A stretch of DNA of 64,000 nt from Pseudomonadota bacterium (GCA_023404675.1 JAEYAW010000030.1:310001-374000), one strand, 5' to 3'. Shown: positions 26,871-37,667, numbered from the stretch's first letter. Notes: generated from the letters alone by a model not told the origin. Numbers and translations are program-made.

Positions 26871-28259
26871 TCACAGGCCGGAGACGGCGGCCAGCGGCGC
26901 GGCGCGCGCCGTCTTCTGCTGCTTCAGGAACTCGGCGATCAGGAACGCCATGTCGATCGACTGCTCGGCGTTCAGACGCGGATCGCAGACCGTGTGATAA
27001 CGGTCGTTGAGATCCTCGTCGGTGATCGCGCGCGCGCCGCCGATGCATTCGGTGACGTCCTGTCCGGTCATCTCCAGATGGACGCCGCCGGCATGGGTGC
27101 CTTCCGCCGCGTGGATGGTGAAGAACGACTTCACCTCCGACAGCACACGGTCGAACGGCCGGGTCTTGTAGCCCGTGCTCGACGTGATGGTGTTGCCGTG
27201 CATCGGATCGCACGACCACACGACCGAACGCCCTTCGCGCTGCACCGCCCGGATCAGGCTTGGCAGGTAATCGCCGATCTTGTCCGAACCGAAGCGGTTG
27301 ATCAGCGTCAGCCGCCCCGGCTCGTTGTCCGGGTTCAGGACGTCGATCAGCTTGATCAGTTCGTCGGGCTTGAGCGAGGGACCGCACTTCAGCCCGATCG
27401 GGTTCTTGATGCCGCGGAAATACTCCACATGGCCATGATCGAGCTGGCGGGTGCGGTCGCCGATCCAGATCATGTGGCCGGAGGTCGCATACCAGTCGCC
27501 GGTCGTCGAATCGACCCGCGTGAACGCCTGCTCGTAGCCGAGCAGCAGCGCCTCGTGGCTGGTGTAGATGTCCGTCGAGCGCAGTTCGGGATGGCTCTCC
27601 AGATTGAGGCCGCAGGCGCGCATGAAGGCGAGCGCGTCCGAGATCCGGTCGGCCAGTTCCTTGTAGCGGCGGGACTGCTGGGAATCCTTCAGGAAACCAA
27701 GCATCCACTGATGCACGCTGCCGAGATTGGCGAAGCCGCCGCTGGCGAACGCGCGGAGCAGGTTCAGCGTCGCCGCCGACTGGCGATAGGCCATCAGCTG
27801 GCGCATCGGATCGGGCGTGCGCGCCTCCGGCGTGAACGCGATGTCGTTGACGATGTCGCCGCGATAGCTCGGCAGCTCGACGCCGTCGATCTTCTCGACC
27901 GGAGAGGAACGCGGCTTGGCGAACTGGCCGGCGATGCGCCCGACCTTCACCACCGGCAGCGCGCCGGCATAGGTCAGCACCACCGCCATCTGAAGGAAGA
28001 CGCGGAAGAAGTCGCGGATGTTGTTGGCGCCGTGCTCCGCAAAGCTCTCGGCGCAATCGCCGCCCTGCAGCAGGAAAGCCTCGCCCGCGGCCACCCGCGC
28101 CAAAGCCTTCTTCAGATTGCGCGCCTCACCTGCAAAAACCAGCGGCGGGAAGGTCGCGAGCTGCGCCTCCACGTCGGCCAGAGCCTTCGCATCGGGGTAG
28201 TCCGGGACCTGCACCACCGGCCGGGTGCGCCAGCTATCCGGCGTCCATCGCTCGGCCAT
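26871..28259 (-). CDS. 3-deoxy-7-phosphoheptulonate synthase, class II
   Basis: A 462-residue class II (plant-type) DAHP synthase, which condenses erythrose-4-phosphate and phosphoenolpyruvate at the entry of the shikimate pathway. Family marks are WTPDSWRTRPVVQVPDYPD at the N-terminus, LLQGGDCAESF, RIAGQFAKPRS, and the metal and substrate segments SCDPMHGNT and HLEMTGQDVTECIGG. GGAG precedes the ATG by 9 bases. Length is exactly typical. dgkA starts one base after its stop. No regulatory ACT or chorismate mutase domain is attached. Confidence 0.95.
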   Translation of the reverse strand: MAERWTPDSWRTRPVVQVPDYPDAKALADVEAQLATFPPLVFAGEARNLKKALARVAAGEAFLLQGGDCAESFAEHGANNIRDFFRVFLQMAVVLTYAGALPVVKVGRIAGQFAKPRSSPVEKIDGVELPSYRGDIVNDIAFTPEARTPDPMRQLMAYRQSAATLNLLRAFASGGFANLGSVHQWMLGFLKDSQQSRRYKELADRISDALAFMRACGLNLESHPELRSTDIYTSHEALLLGYEQAFTRVDSTTGDWYATSGHMIWIGDRTRQLDHGHVEYFRGIKNPIGLKCGPSLKPDELIKLIDVLNPDNEPGRLTLINRFGSDKIGDYLPSLIRAVQREGRSVVWSCDPMHGNTITSSTGYKTRPFDRVLSEVKSFFTIHAAEGTHAGGVHLEMTGQDVTECIGGARAITDEDLNDRYHTVCDPRLNAEQSIDMAFLIAEFLKQQKTARAAPLAAVSGL

Positions 28260-28528
28260 CGTCGTCGTCTCCTTCGAGGATAAAAATCCGGCGCGCGACG
28301 CGGGCCGGATCGCAGCGTTATACACAGGCGCGTTGCCGCCCGCCAGTATCAGGATCGCCGCCGCCGCTCCGGGCGGAAGGGGAAATCCCTCCCGGATCAA
28401 CGGCTTCGGCGCTGTGTTGCAGGTTCGCCCCGCTCCGTAGCTGGCAATCCGGGAACGCCACGTCAAGGTCTTGCGGGAACAGCACAATTCCCGTTTCCTG
28501 CGACGAAGGTGCAAAGGTAGGGATTCCC

Positions 28529-29467
28529 TTGGCAACGCCGCAGGAAGAGGACGTATTCGCGGATGACATCGTGCTGCTGGCGGCCGATGGCCGCAAGCTC
28601 GCGGCGACCCTGTTCATGCCCCGCCGTCAGGCCCGTACGCAGGCCGTCCTGATCAATTCGGCGACTGCCGTGCCGCGCAAGATCTATCGCGGCTTCGCCA
28701 CGTTTCTTGCGGCGCAGGGCTGCATCGTCGTCACCTACGACTATCGCGGCGTCGGCGGCTCGCGGCCGGCTTCGCTCAAGGGCTTTGAGGCGACCATGGC
28801 CGACTGGGCTCTCAAGGATGTGGCCGGCGCGGTGACGTGGATGCGGGAGCGCTATCCCGCCCTGCCCCTGCTGTATGTCGGCCACTCCTTCGGCGGCCAG
28901 GCGCTGGGGCTGCTGCCGAACAACACCGAGATATCCCGTGCGCTGTTCGTGGCGTCGCAGGCGGGCTACTGGCGGCTGATGACCCCGCCGGAGAACTACC
29001 GCATCTATGCGCTGATCAACGGCCTCGGCGTGCCGCTGACGCGGATCGCGGGCTATGCGCCCGGACGGCTCGGCATCGGCGAAAGCCTGCCCAAGGGCGT
29101 GTTCCTGCAATGGGCGTCGTGGATCAACAAGCCGCGTTATCTGTTCGACGATCCGTCGCTGAAGGAAATTGCGAACTTCGCAGCTTACAAGCAGCCGCTG
29201 CGGGCGCTGTGCATGAGCGACGATCCGTGGGCGACCCGCGCCGCCGTCGAACTGCTGTGCTCGCAGTTCACCGCGACGACGCCGGAGATCCAGACCATCA
29301 CGCCATCGGAGAGCGGCGCGGCGAAGATCGGCCATTTCGGCTTCTTCCGGCCACAGCAGCGCGACACGCTGTGGCAGCGCGCCGCCGCGTGGCTGCTGAC
29401 GCCTGCCGGGACGGCCGAAGCTCCGGTCGCGCCCGCCCTACCGCTTCCGCCACACGAACAGGCCTGA
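28529..29467 (+). CDS. Alpha/beta hydrolase family protein
   Basis: A 312-residue alpha/beta-fold hydrolase, probably an esterase or thioesterase with unknown substrate. The nucleophile elbow is GHSFGGQ (about residues 116-122), with an oxyanion stretch VVTYDYRGVGGSR before it and a candidate acid at MSDDPWA and base at KIGHFGFF. The predicted start is TTG at 28529, preceded by AGGGA. A start further in is possible but would cut the first strand. Its last 30 bases overlap the end of the convergent glycosyltransferase gene. Confidence 0.8.
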   Translation: MATPQEEDVFADDIVLLAADGRKLAATLFMPRRQARTQAVLINSATAVPRKIYRGFATFLAAQGCIVVTYDYRGVGGSRPASLKGFEATMADWALKDVAGAVTWMRERYPALPLLYVGHSFGGQALGLLPNNTEISRALFVASQAGYWRLMTPPENYRIYALINGLGVPLTRIAGYAPGRLGIGESLPKGVFLQWASWINKPRYLFDDPSLKEIANFAAYKQPLRALCMSDDPWATRAAVELLCSQFTATTPEIQTITPSESGAAKIGHFGFFRPQQRDTLWQRAAAWLLTPAGTAEAPVAPALPLPPHEQA

Positions 29468-30568
29468 CATCGCATAGTTCCAGACGACGCCCATCAGCGC
29501 GCCGGCCGCGCCCGCAAGCCACCAGATCGGCTTCTGGCCGTAGACCGAGAACGCCACGCCGACATTGGCCAGCAGCCCGACGCTGCACACCAGATAGAAC
29601 AGCACCAGGCCGCGCAGCAGCGCGAAGCCCTTCAGCCGCTGGTCGCGATAGGTCAGGAAATTGTTGAGCAGGAAATTGCTGGTCATCGCGCACAGCGAGG
29701 CGACGGCCTGCGCCTCGGCGAACGGCTCCGACAGCGCATTGAGCGCGAAATACAGCACCGCAAAGTGCACCACGAATCCGATGGTGCCGACCATCGCGAA
29801 CAGAAGAAAGCGCAGCGACACCACGTCGTTGGTGAGCTTGGCCAGCAGCAGCCCGAGGAAATCGACGATCACCATCGAATCGAGCTTGCTTTCGCCCGCC
29901 ACGCGCGTGCCGAACACGTAAGGCACCTCGACGACGCGCAGCGATCCGCGCGCGCTCGCGACGATGTCCAGCAGGATCTTGAAGCCCTGCACCGACAGCG
30001 ACGGCGCCAGCGCCTCGAAGCGGTCGCGGCGAATCATGAAGAAGCCGCTCATCGGATCGGCGATCTCCACCCGCAGCACCTGCTGCGCCAGTTTCGTCGC
30101 GAAGGCGCTGACACCCATCCGGCGCTTGTCGAAGCTGTCCGCGCTGCCGCCCTCGATATAACGGCTGCCGACCACGAGATCGGCCTTGCCCTCGCGCAGC
30201 AGCGCCAGCATGGCGGGAAGCCGGGTCTCGTCGTGCTGGAGATCGGCATCGATCACCGCCGCATAGGGCGCGGCGGCCGAGAGAATCCCCTCGATGCACG
30301 CGCCAGAAAGCCCCCGCCGTCCGATCCGGCGCAGGCAGCGCACCCGCGGATCCCGCTGGGCCAGATCGCGCAGCACCTGCCAGGTTCCGTCCGGCGAATT
30401 GTCGTCGACGAAGACGACCTCCCACGCGATCCCGGCCAGCGCCGCGTCCAGCTTCCGGACCAGCACCGTTACGTTGTCGCGCTCGTTGAAGGTCGGCACC
30501 ACGACCGTGAGCTGGACGTCAGCAGCTTTCGGCGGGACCATTCGCTCCGGCCTGATCAACTCGTTCAT
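29438..30568 (-). CDS. Family 2 glycosyltransferase fused to GtrA-type membrane domain
   Basis: A 376-residue inner-membrane protein. The N-terminal part (15-245) is a GT2 domain of the dolichol-phosphate mannosyltransferase type: VVVPTFNERDNV, DDNSPDGT, the DxD motif DADLQHDE and the acceptor motif DPMSGFFMI. The C-terminal part (about 255-375) is a four-helix GtrA domain with LLNNFLTYRDQR. Such proteins transfer a sugar to undecaprenyl phosphate and may flip it for lipid or O-antigen modification. The start MNELIRPERM is preferred to an in-frame ATG 12 codons earlier. It overlaps the convergent hydrolase gene by 30 bp. Confidence 0.9.
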   Translation of the reverse strand: MNELIRPERMVPPKAADVQLTVVVPTFNERDNVTVLVRKLDAALAGIAWEVVFVDDNSPDGTWQVLRDLAQRDPRVRCLRRIGRRGLSGACIEGILSAAAPYAAVIDADLQHDETRLPAMLALLREGKADLVVGSRYIEGGSADSFDKRRMGVSAFATKLAQQVLRVEIADPMSGFFMIRRDRFEALAPSLSVQGFKILLDIVASARGSLRVVEVPYVFGTRVAGESKLDSMVIVDFLGLLLAKLTNDVVSLRFLLFAMVGTIGFVVHFAVLYFALNALSEPFAEAQAVASLCAMTSNFLLNNFLTYRDQRLKGFALLRGLVLFYLVCSVGLLANVGVAFSVYGQKPIWWLAGAAGALMGVVWNYAMSGLFVWRKR

Positions 30569-30970
30569 GGCGGCGGCTATAGCCGAGCCGAGGCCGGAAG
30601 CCAAGGCAACATGGTCACCAGACGATGAAGGGCAGGAATGCTGACGGGCCGCTGATCAGCGGCCGAAAATAGCAACGACCACGAACAAGATGGAGCGCGT
30701 ACATCCGGCGCCGCCAAATCATTTCGTGGCCGTCCCGGCGACGGAGCGGTAAGGCGTCGACGTCGTCGTTGGATGCAATGTGGGGGACAATTGCAGCTTT
30801 TCAAGGGCGCCTCGCCCTCTCCGCCATGACAGGATGACGCACCGTAGCGTTTTCGAGCGAAGTGGGTACCGGTTCGCGTCAAGAAAACGCGTCCCACGAG
30901 AAACTGGAGCCGTACGGCGATTCAATGAAAAGCCGAATTGCCCTAGGATGGCGGAAAATAGGACAGGCAG
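30569..30970. other. 402-bp intergenic region with two palindromes
   Basis: Divergent space between the glycosyltransferase (-) and DUF72 (+) genes; no protein gene was recognised. GGCCGCTGATCAGCGGCC at 30647-30664 is a perfect 18-bp palindrome without a loop, possibly a protein-binding site. A family B dispersed palindrome lies at 30847-30890. Confidence 0.6.
30847..30890. repeat. Dispersed imperfect palindrome, family B
   Basis: Arms GCGTTTTC (30847-30854) and GAAAACGC (30883-30890) are perfectly complementary around a core with GTGGGTACCGGTTCGC. Relatives are at 36352, 52426 and 62646. Confidence 0.75.
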
Positions 30971-31771
30971 ATGAGCAAGACAGGCACAATCCGGATCGGC
31001 ATCGGCGGCTGGACCTTCGAGCCGTGGCGCGGCGTGTTCTATCCGGACAAGCTGCGTCAGGCGGACGAACTGCGTTACGCCTCCGGCAAGCTGACCTCGA
31101 TCGAGATCAACGGCACTTATTACGGCTCCCAGAAGCCGGAGACGTTCCGCAAGTGGGCGTCCGAGGTGCCGGAGGATTTTGTATTTTCCGTGAAAGGTCC
31201 GCGCTTCACGACGAACCGCAGGGTTCTGGCGGAGGCCGGCGACTCGATCCAGCGCTTCTACGACAGCGGCCTGATGGAGCTTGGCGATCACCTCGGCCCG
31301 GTGCTGTGGCAGTTCGCGCCGACCAAGAAATACGACGAGGACGATTTCGGAAAGTTTCTCGACCTGCTGCCGCGCGAGCGCGACGGGCGCAACCTGCGCC
31401 ATGTCGTCGAGGTGCGTCACGACAGTTTCATGGTGCCGGCTTTCATCGATCTGGTGCGCAAGGCGGGCGTCGCCGTGGTGTTCGCCGAACATGCGCATTA
31501 TCCGGCGATCGCGGACGTCACCGCCGACTTCGTCTACCTGCGGCTCCAGAAGGGCAGCGACAGCATCAAGACCGCCTATCCGCCGAAGGCTCTGGATGCC
31601 TGGGCCGAACGGCTGAAGACATTCGCAGCGGGCGGCGCGCCGGACGATCTGCCGCGCATTCATCCGAAGGCCGCGAAGAAGCAGGCGCGCGACGTGTTCG
31701 CCTACGTGATCCACGAAGGCAAGATCTACGCACCGGCGGCGGCGATGGAATTGATCAAACGGGTCGAATGA
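30971..31771 (+). CDS. DUF72 domain-containing protein (YecE family)
   Basis: A 266-residue protein of the DUF72/YecE family, a TIM-barrel-like fold without an established biochemical role. Family marks are IGIGGWTFEPWRGVFYP near the N-terminus, SIEINGTYYGSQKPETFRKW (residues about 44-63), FVFSVKGPRFTT, LGPVLWQFAPTKK and HVVEVRHDSF. AGG precedes the ATG. It is followed after 12 bp by a DUF488 gene, a pairing that may reflect a shared role in nucleic-acid repair or processing; that is inference from neighbourhood only. Confidence 0.88.
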   Translation: MSKTGTIRIGIGGWTFEPWRGVFYPDKLRQADELRYASGKLTSIEINGTYYGSQKPETFRKWASEVPEDFVFSVKGPRFTTNRRVLAEAGDSIQRFYDSGLMELGDHLGPVLWQFAPTKKYDEDDFGKFLDLLPRERDGRNLRHVVEVRHDSFMVPAFIDLVRKAGVAVVFAEHAHYPAIADVTADFVYLRLQKGSDSIKTAYPPKALDAWAERLKTFAAGGAPDDLPRIHPKAAKKQARDVFAYVIHEGKIYAPAAAMELIKRVE

Positions 31772-31783
31772 GGACACGGGCCG

Positions 31784-32248
31784 ATGGCGCACGCGGACAA
31801 GCGTCTTTTCACGATCGGCTATGAGCAGACCCCAGTGCAGGCGGTGCTCGGCGAACTGCAATCGGCCGGCGTCAAACTGCTGGTCGATGTCCGCGCCGTG
31901 ACGTCCTCGCGGCGGCCGGGCTTCTCGAAAAACCAGCTTGCCGCGGGCCTGGACGCGCGCGGCATCGGCTATATCCATCTGCGCGGGCTCGGCACGCCGA
32001 AGGAAGGCCGCCTAGCGGCGCGCTCCGGCGACATGCCCCGTCTCCATGCCCTGTATAAGAAACATCTGACGACGCCCGAAGCACGCGAGGACATGGACAG
32101 CCTGTCCGCCCTGATCGCCAGGGGCCCGGTCTGCATCCTCTGCTACGAACGGGATCACACCCGGTGCCACCGGCAATGGATCGCGGAGGCCATTGCCGAG
32201 CGCGACGCCGTCGCGGTGAAAAATCTCGTCCCGCCGCAAATCGTTTGA
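31784..32248 (+). CDS. DUF488 domain-containing protein
   Basis: A 154-residue protein of the DUF488 family, of unknown function. Characteristic stretches are FTIGYEQTP at the N-terminus, LVDVRAVTSSRRPGFSKNQL (about 32-51), YIHLRGLGTPKE and the late CYERDHTRCHRQWIA, whose two cysteines and His could bind a metal. It starts 12 bp after the DUF72 stop and is surely co-transcribed with it. It ends near a 100-bp gap before the BcsS gene. Confidence 0.87.
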   Translation: MAHADKRLFTIGYEQTPVQAVLGELQSAGVKLLVDVRAVTSSRRPGFSKNQLAAGLDARGIGYIHLRGLGTPKEGRLAARSGDMPRLHALYKKHLTTPEAREDMDSLSALIARGPVCILCYERDHTRCHRQWIAEAIAERDAVAVKNLVPPQIV

Positions 32249-32353
32249 CCATCCGGTTGTGCTGCCATTAATCTTCACGCGACGGGTGTTGGCTGAGGCG
32301 TTCGGGGACCTTTCCGCCTGCGGACTTCGCGCGCGGAAAGCGTGGGGCGTGCC

Positions 32354-33205
32354 ATGCGCTGGCGTGTTGCGTTGCGTGGAGTGATCGCGGCGATCCTTGC
32401 CGTTTGCCTTGGGGCGTTTCTCGCCGCATGCCTGTGCGCGAGCGCCCGCGCCCAGCTCACCGACGATTGGGACGATGACGCGGATGACGAACGCGCGGGC
32501 TCCGACATGGCCCCCGACATTCCCGTCGGCCCCGATCTGCTCTGGGGCGGCAGCCAGCCCGAGCATTTCCTGTTCTACGCGGGCTATGATGCATGGCGGC
32601 ACGGCCGCGCCGCCTATAGCGGGCTGCACTGGGCCCCGAACACGCTGAACGAGGACGGCTTCGTGCTGCGCCTCTTGCTGTCGAACAGCATCGAACACTA
32701 TCGCAGCGGGATCCAGAGCAATCGCACCGACATTCTGCGCGCGTCGCTGCTGCCGGGCTGGCGCTGGTCGCGCAACGGCGTCGAGATCAAGCTGTTCGGC
32801 GGGCTCGACGTCGAGGGCTGGCAGGCGACGCCGTTCGACCCCTGGGGCTCGTCGCTGAACGGCACGCATGTGGGTGCACGCGGTCTGGTCGAGGTGTGGT
32901 GGGAGCCAAGGCCCGGCTTCATGGTCACGGCGTCCGCCACCGCAACGACGATCGGAAACGCGGCCAGCGGCCGGATCGCGGCGGGCTTTCGCCTGTTCGA
33001 TATGGCCTGGCTCGGCCCCGAGCTGCTGGCGAGCACCGACCAGTTCAGCGACCAGTACCGCGCCGGCGCGCATCTCACCGGCCTGCGGATGATGCCATGG
33101 GAAGGTGCGCCGCTGCTCGAATGGTCCACAGCGCTCGGCTATCTGGAAGACAGCTACAGCCGCAGCGGCGTCTACGCGAGGATCGGCCTGCTGGCGCGGC
33201 GTTAG
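32354..33205 (+). CDS. BcsS-like cellulose biosynthesis family outer-membrane protein
   Basis: A 283-residue exported protein resembling the BcsS family (cellulose biosynthesis protein BcsS). It begins with a long signal peptide (to about residue 36, ending ASARA). The mature part has alternating beta-strand character with aromatic girdle residues (EHFLFYAGYDAW, LLPGWRWSRNGVEIKLFGGLD), fitting an outer-membrane barrel, and ends with YARIGLLARR, a barrel-like C-terminus. GGGG precedes the ATG; a GTG at 32342 is also in frame. No bcsA, bcsB or bcsC lies in the window, so the link to cellulose is by family name only. Confidence 0.7.
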   Translation: MRWRVALRGVIAAILAVCLGAFLAACLCASARAQLTDDWDDDADDERAGSDMAPDIPVGPDLLWGGSQPEHFLFYAGYDAWRHGRAAYSGLHWAPNTLNEDGFVLRLLLSNSIEHYRSGIQSNRTDILRASLLPGWRWSRNGVEIKLFGGLDVEGWQATPFDPWGSSLNGTHVGARGLVEVWWEPRPGFMVTASATATTIGNAASGRIAAGFRLFDMAWLGPELLASTDQFSDQYRAGAHLTGLRMMPWEGAPLLEWSTALGYLEDSYSRSGVYARIGLLARR

Positions 33206-33209
33206 TGTC

Positions 33210-33593
33210 CTATCCGCGCCCGTCGCAGGTCCAGGCGCGGATGATGCAGTCCTTGCCGCCTTGCCTGTAGCATTCCTTCAGGGCCCCGTTCTGCGCCGTC
33301 GAGATCGTCGGCGCCACCGCGTAGCCGTGGGAACCGCAGGGGTTGGCCATGTCGACCGACAGCGCCGCGCAGGCCTTTGCAATGGGGACCGCGGTGCAGT
33401 CGCCCTTGCAGCGCTTCAGCGCCGCCTCGCGCGCCCGCTCGGGCACCGCGAAATCGAACGCCTGCCCGTAAGCGCCGCACTTGCCATAGGCGAGCGCGCC
33501 CGCGGCCCCGGCCGGTGACATCGTCGCGGCAAGCGCGAACGGCAGGAACAGCGCAAGACGCAGCGCGCGGCTCGCTCGGAATCCGGTCAGCAA
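33210..33593 (-). CDS. DUF4189 domain-containing secreted protein
   Basis: A 127-residue exported protein of the DUF4189 family, function unknown. A signal peptide covers about residues 1-30 (ending PAGA-A). The mature domain has six or more cysteines and the repeated motif of alanine-rich helices next to CKGDC and CYRQGGKDC, and would be stabilised by disulphides. The start codon is probably TTG at 33593, since GGAGGGGAAG stands right before it and no ATG fits. It converges on the BcsS-like gene with a 4-bp gap. Confidence 0.82.
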   Translation of the reverse strand: MLTGFRASRALRLALFLPFALAATMSPAGAAGALAYGKCGAYGQAFDFAVPERAREAALKRCKGDCTAVPIAKACAALSVDMANPCGSHGYAVAPTISTAQNGALKECYRQGGKDCIIRAWTCDGRG

Positions 33594-33667
33594 ATCTTCC
33601 CCTCCCCCGAAGGTAACGGCGGAAATTTATCGGGACAGGGTTTCCTTTTGGTGAAGACCGCCGCCGC

Positions 33668-35280
<1,613 letters not shown>

Positions 35281-35284
<4 letters not shown>

Positions 35285-35982
35285 GCCGCCTTCTCTTGCA
35301 CGTCCTTCGGCAGCCGCAGCGCTGCCGTGATCTCGGCCATGATCGCCACCGCGATCTCGGAGGGCGACACCGCCCCGATGTTCAATCCGATCGGCGAGTG
35401 AATCCGCGCCAGATCCGTCTCGCCCGCGCCCTGCGCCCGCAGCCGCTCAAAGCGCTTGGCGTGGGTCTTCCGCGAGCCGAGCGCGCCGATGTAGAAACAG
35501 TCGCGCGACATCGCGTGCAGCAGCGCCGGATCGTCGATCTTCGGATCGTGGGTCAGCGCGACGAAGGCGGTGTAGCGGTCGACGTTCAGCGGCGGCAGCG
35601 CGGTGTCGGGCCATTCCGCGATCAGCGGCACGTCCGGAAACCGCTCGGGGCTCGCGAACGCGGTCCGCGGATCGACGATGGCGACGTCGTAACCGAGCGA
35701 GACGGCCAGCGGCGCGAGCGCCTGACTGATATGCACGGCCCCCGTGATCACAAGCTTCGCCACCGGCGCATGCACGCTGAGGAACAGCTTGCGGCCCTCG
35801 ACCTCGACCATGCCGCTCTTGCCCATGCGCAGGTGCCTGACGAGTTCCTCGCGCAACGGATCGCTGCCGAACCCGGCGGCCTTCACCAGCCGCTCGCGGC
35901 CGGCCTCGATATCGATCACCACGATCGCCGGGCGGCGCGCGGCGCGCTCGGCGTTCAGCTCTGCGAGCATGTCCGGCGTCAC
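35281..35982 (-). CDS. XdhC family protein, C-terminal (NAD-binding-like) half
   Basis: A 233-residue protein matching the C-terminal XdhC_C half, a Rossmann-like domain: KLVITGAVHISQALAPLA (about 80-97), VDPRTAFASPERFPDV and the late YIGALGSRKTHAKRFERL and IHSPIGLNIGA. XdhC/CoxF/CoxI proteins bind molybdenum cofactor and help insert the sulphido ligand into hydroxylases. The N-terminal half is on a separate gene just upstream. The start is GTG overlapping that gene's stop as GTGA. The next gene starts on its stop (ATGA), so three genes are coupled in sequence. Confidence 0.9.
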
Positions 35983-36305
35983 GATCCCACCTTCTCGAGA
36001 TAGACGCGGATGGTGCCGCCGCAGGACAGCCCGACATTCCATGCCGTCTCGTCCGCGACGCCGAACTCCAGCAGCTTCGGCCTGCCGCTGTCGATCACGT
36101 CCAGCGCCTCGGTCACCACCGCGCCCTCGACGCAGCCGCCGGAGACCGAGCCGAGAAACGTGCCCTCGTCGTTGATGACGAGGCTCGATCCGGCCGGTCG
36201 CGGCGCGGAGCCCCATGTCTCGACCACGGTGGCGAGCGCGACCCCGCGCCCGGCCTTGTGCCAGTCCTCGGCGGCTTTCAGGATATCGTCGTCACGGTTG
36301 AGCAT
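35979..36305 (-). CDS. XdhC/CoxI family protein, N-terminal half
   Basis: A 108-residue protein equal to the XdhC_CoxI N-terminal domain: ATVVETWGSAPRPAGSSL (about 25-42), the signature GSVSGGCVEGAVV (about 52-64) and VGLSCGGTIRVYLE near the end, with the two conserved Cys. In many bacteria this and the next gene are one protein; here they are two genes with a GTGA overlap. It would take part in molybdenum-cofactor delivery to the hydroxylase. GAGG precedes the ATG. A family B palindrome separates it from coxE. Confidence 0.9.
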   Translation of the reverse strand: MLNRDDDILKAAEDWHKAGRGVALATVVETWGSAPRPAGSSLVINDEGTFLGSVSGGCVEGAVVTEALDVIDSGRPKLLEFGVADETAWNVGLSCGGTIRVYLEKVGS

Positions 36306-36351
36306 GCTGGCCTCGCTTTCGCGGCTGTCGGTCCGCCGTCCTCTTATAATC

Positions 36352-36400
36352 GAGCATGATCCGATCCGAAAACCGGCCCCCGCTTATTGGGCACATGCTC
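36352..36400. repeat. Dispersed imperfect palindrome, family B, overlapping the coxE stop
   Basis: Arms GAGCATG (36352-36358) and CATGCTC (36394-36400) pair perfectly. The right arm contributes two bases of the coxE stop codon (36399-36401). Confidence 0.75.
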
Positions 36401-37595
36401 AGGCTACCGGCTGGAGCCGGTCCTGACGCGGCGCCGGCACGGACAGCGCCGCAATCAGGTCGTGGATCGACTTCAGATTGTGTACGGTCCGGAATTCGTC
36501 AACGTGGGGCAGCATCATTTTGATACCCTGCGCGCGCGGCTCGAATCCGGAGAACCGCAGCAGCGGGTTGAGCCAGATCAGGCGGCTGCAGGAGCGGTGC
36601 AGCCGGTCCATCTCGAAGGCCAGCCGCTCGTCCGCCTCGCGCTCCAGCCCGTCCGAGATCAGGAGCACGATGGCGCCCTGCCCCAACACGCGCCGCGCCC
36701 ACTGCCGGTTGAACACCTCCAGCGAGGTCGCGATCCGCGTGCCGCCCGCCCAGTCCGCGACCGACGCCGAGCAGGAGGCCAGCGCCTCGTCCGGGTCACG
36801 CTGGCGCAGCGCCCGCGTCACGTTGGTCAGCCGGGTGCCGAACAGAAACACCGAGACGCGCTTGCGCGCATCGGTGATGCCGTGGAGGAAATGCAGGAAC
36901 AGGCGGGTGTAGTCGCTCATCGAGCCGGAGATATCGAGCAGCGCCACGATCGGCGCGGGCTTTTCGATCCGGCCGAGCCGCCGCAGCGCGATCACCTCGC
37001 CGCCGGTGCGCAGGCTGGAGCGCAGCGTGCGGCGCAGATCGAGGCGCGGCCCGCGCGGATCGGGCGCATAGCGCCGCGTCACCCGCTCGGCCTGCGGCAG
37101 CCGCATCGCCTCGATGGCGCGCGTCGCCTCGGCGATCTCCGCCGCGCTCATCTGGGCAAAGTCCTTGGTTTGCAGAACCTCGCGGTCGGACATCGAGAGT
37201 TCGACTTCTTTCTCCTGCGTCTCTCGATCCTCGCGGGTCTCAAGCTTCGCCAGCGCCTCGTGCACGCGGCGCGCGGCAGGCGGCGGCTTGCGTTTGGCCT
37301 GATCGGGCAGCGGCACCGAGTCGAGCATGTTCTGCCACTCTTCCTCGGCGACGTGGAAGAAAAGGTCGAACGCCTGTGCGAACACCAGCCGATGGTCGCG
37401 CCGCTTGACGAAGATGGATTCGAGCGTCGCGAACACGTCGCTGCGCCGGCCGATGTCGATGACCCGCAGCGCCTCCATGGCGTCGATCACCGCGCCGGGG
37501 CCGACCGGGATTCCTGCCGCGCGCAGAGCACGGGCAAAGCCGATGATGTTATCGGCGATCCGTCCGGTGACCTGACTGGGACTTGCGGTGGCCAT
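36399..37595 (-). CDS. coxE: CoxE-like VWA domain protein of the hydroxylase operon
   Basis: A 398-residue soluble VWA protein of the CoxE family. In Oligotropha, CoxD and CoxE are needed to build the copper-sulphur-molybdenum site of CO dehydrogenase. The N-terminal helical half (GFARALRAAGIPVGPG) is typical. The VWA domain begins near residue 205 with an intact MIDAS motif DISGSMSDYT (about 221-230). It differs clearly from the other VWA gene at 9766 (DIGGS). It lies directly downstream of coxD but is separated from it by 181 bp containing a family A repeat. Confidence 0.9.
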   Translation of the reverse strand: MATASPSQVTGRIADNIIGFARALRAAGIPVGPGAVIDAMEALRVIDIGRRSDVFATLESIFVKRRDHRLVFAQAFDLFFHVAEEEWQNMLDSVPLPDQAKRKPPPAARRVHEALAKLETREDRETQEKEVELSMSDREVLQTKDFAQMSAAEIAEATRAIEAMRLPQAERVTRRYAPDPRGPRLDLRRTLRSSLRTGGEVIALRRLGRIEKPAPIVALLDISGSMSDYTRLFLHFLHGITDARKRVSVFLFGTRLTNVTRALRQRDPDEALASCSASVADWAGGTRIATSLEVFNRQWARRVLGQGAIVLLISDGLEREADERLAFEMDRLHRSCSRLIWLNPLLRFSGFEPRAQGIKMMLPHVDEFRTVHNLKSIHDLIAALSVPAPRQDRLQPVA

Positions 37596-37667
37596 GGATT
37601 GCGTCAGACCTCACGATAAAATCGGCACCACTTGCGGCGACGCAAGATCGTGCCGAATCAAACCCGC

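Noticed and set aside
25515..28283. A 922-codon open frame on the plus strand opposite nadE, dgkA and DAHP synthase.
   Set aside because: It is antisense to three well-supported genes, is rich in Arg/His/Ala and has no family look, as expected of a shadow frame in high-GC DNA.
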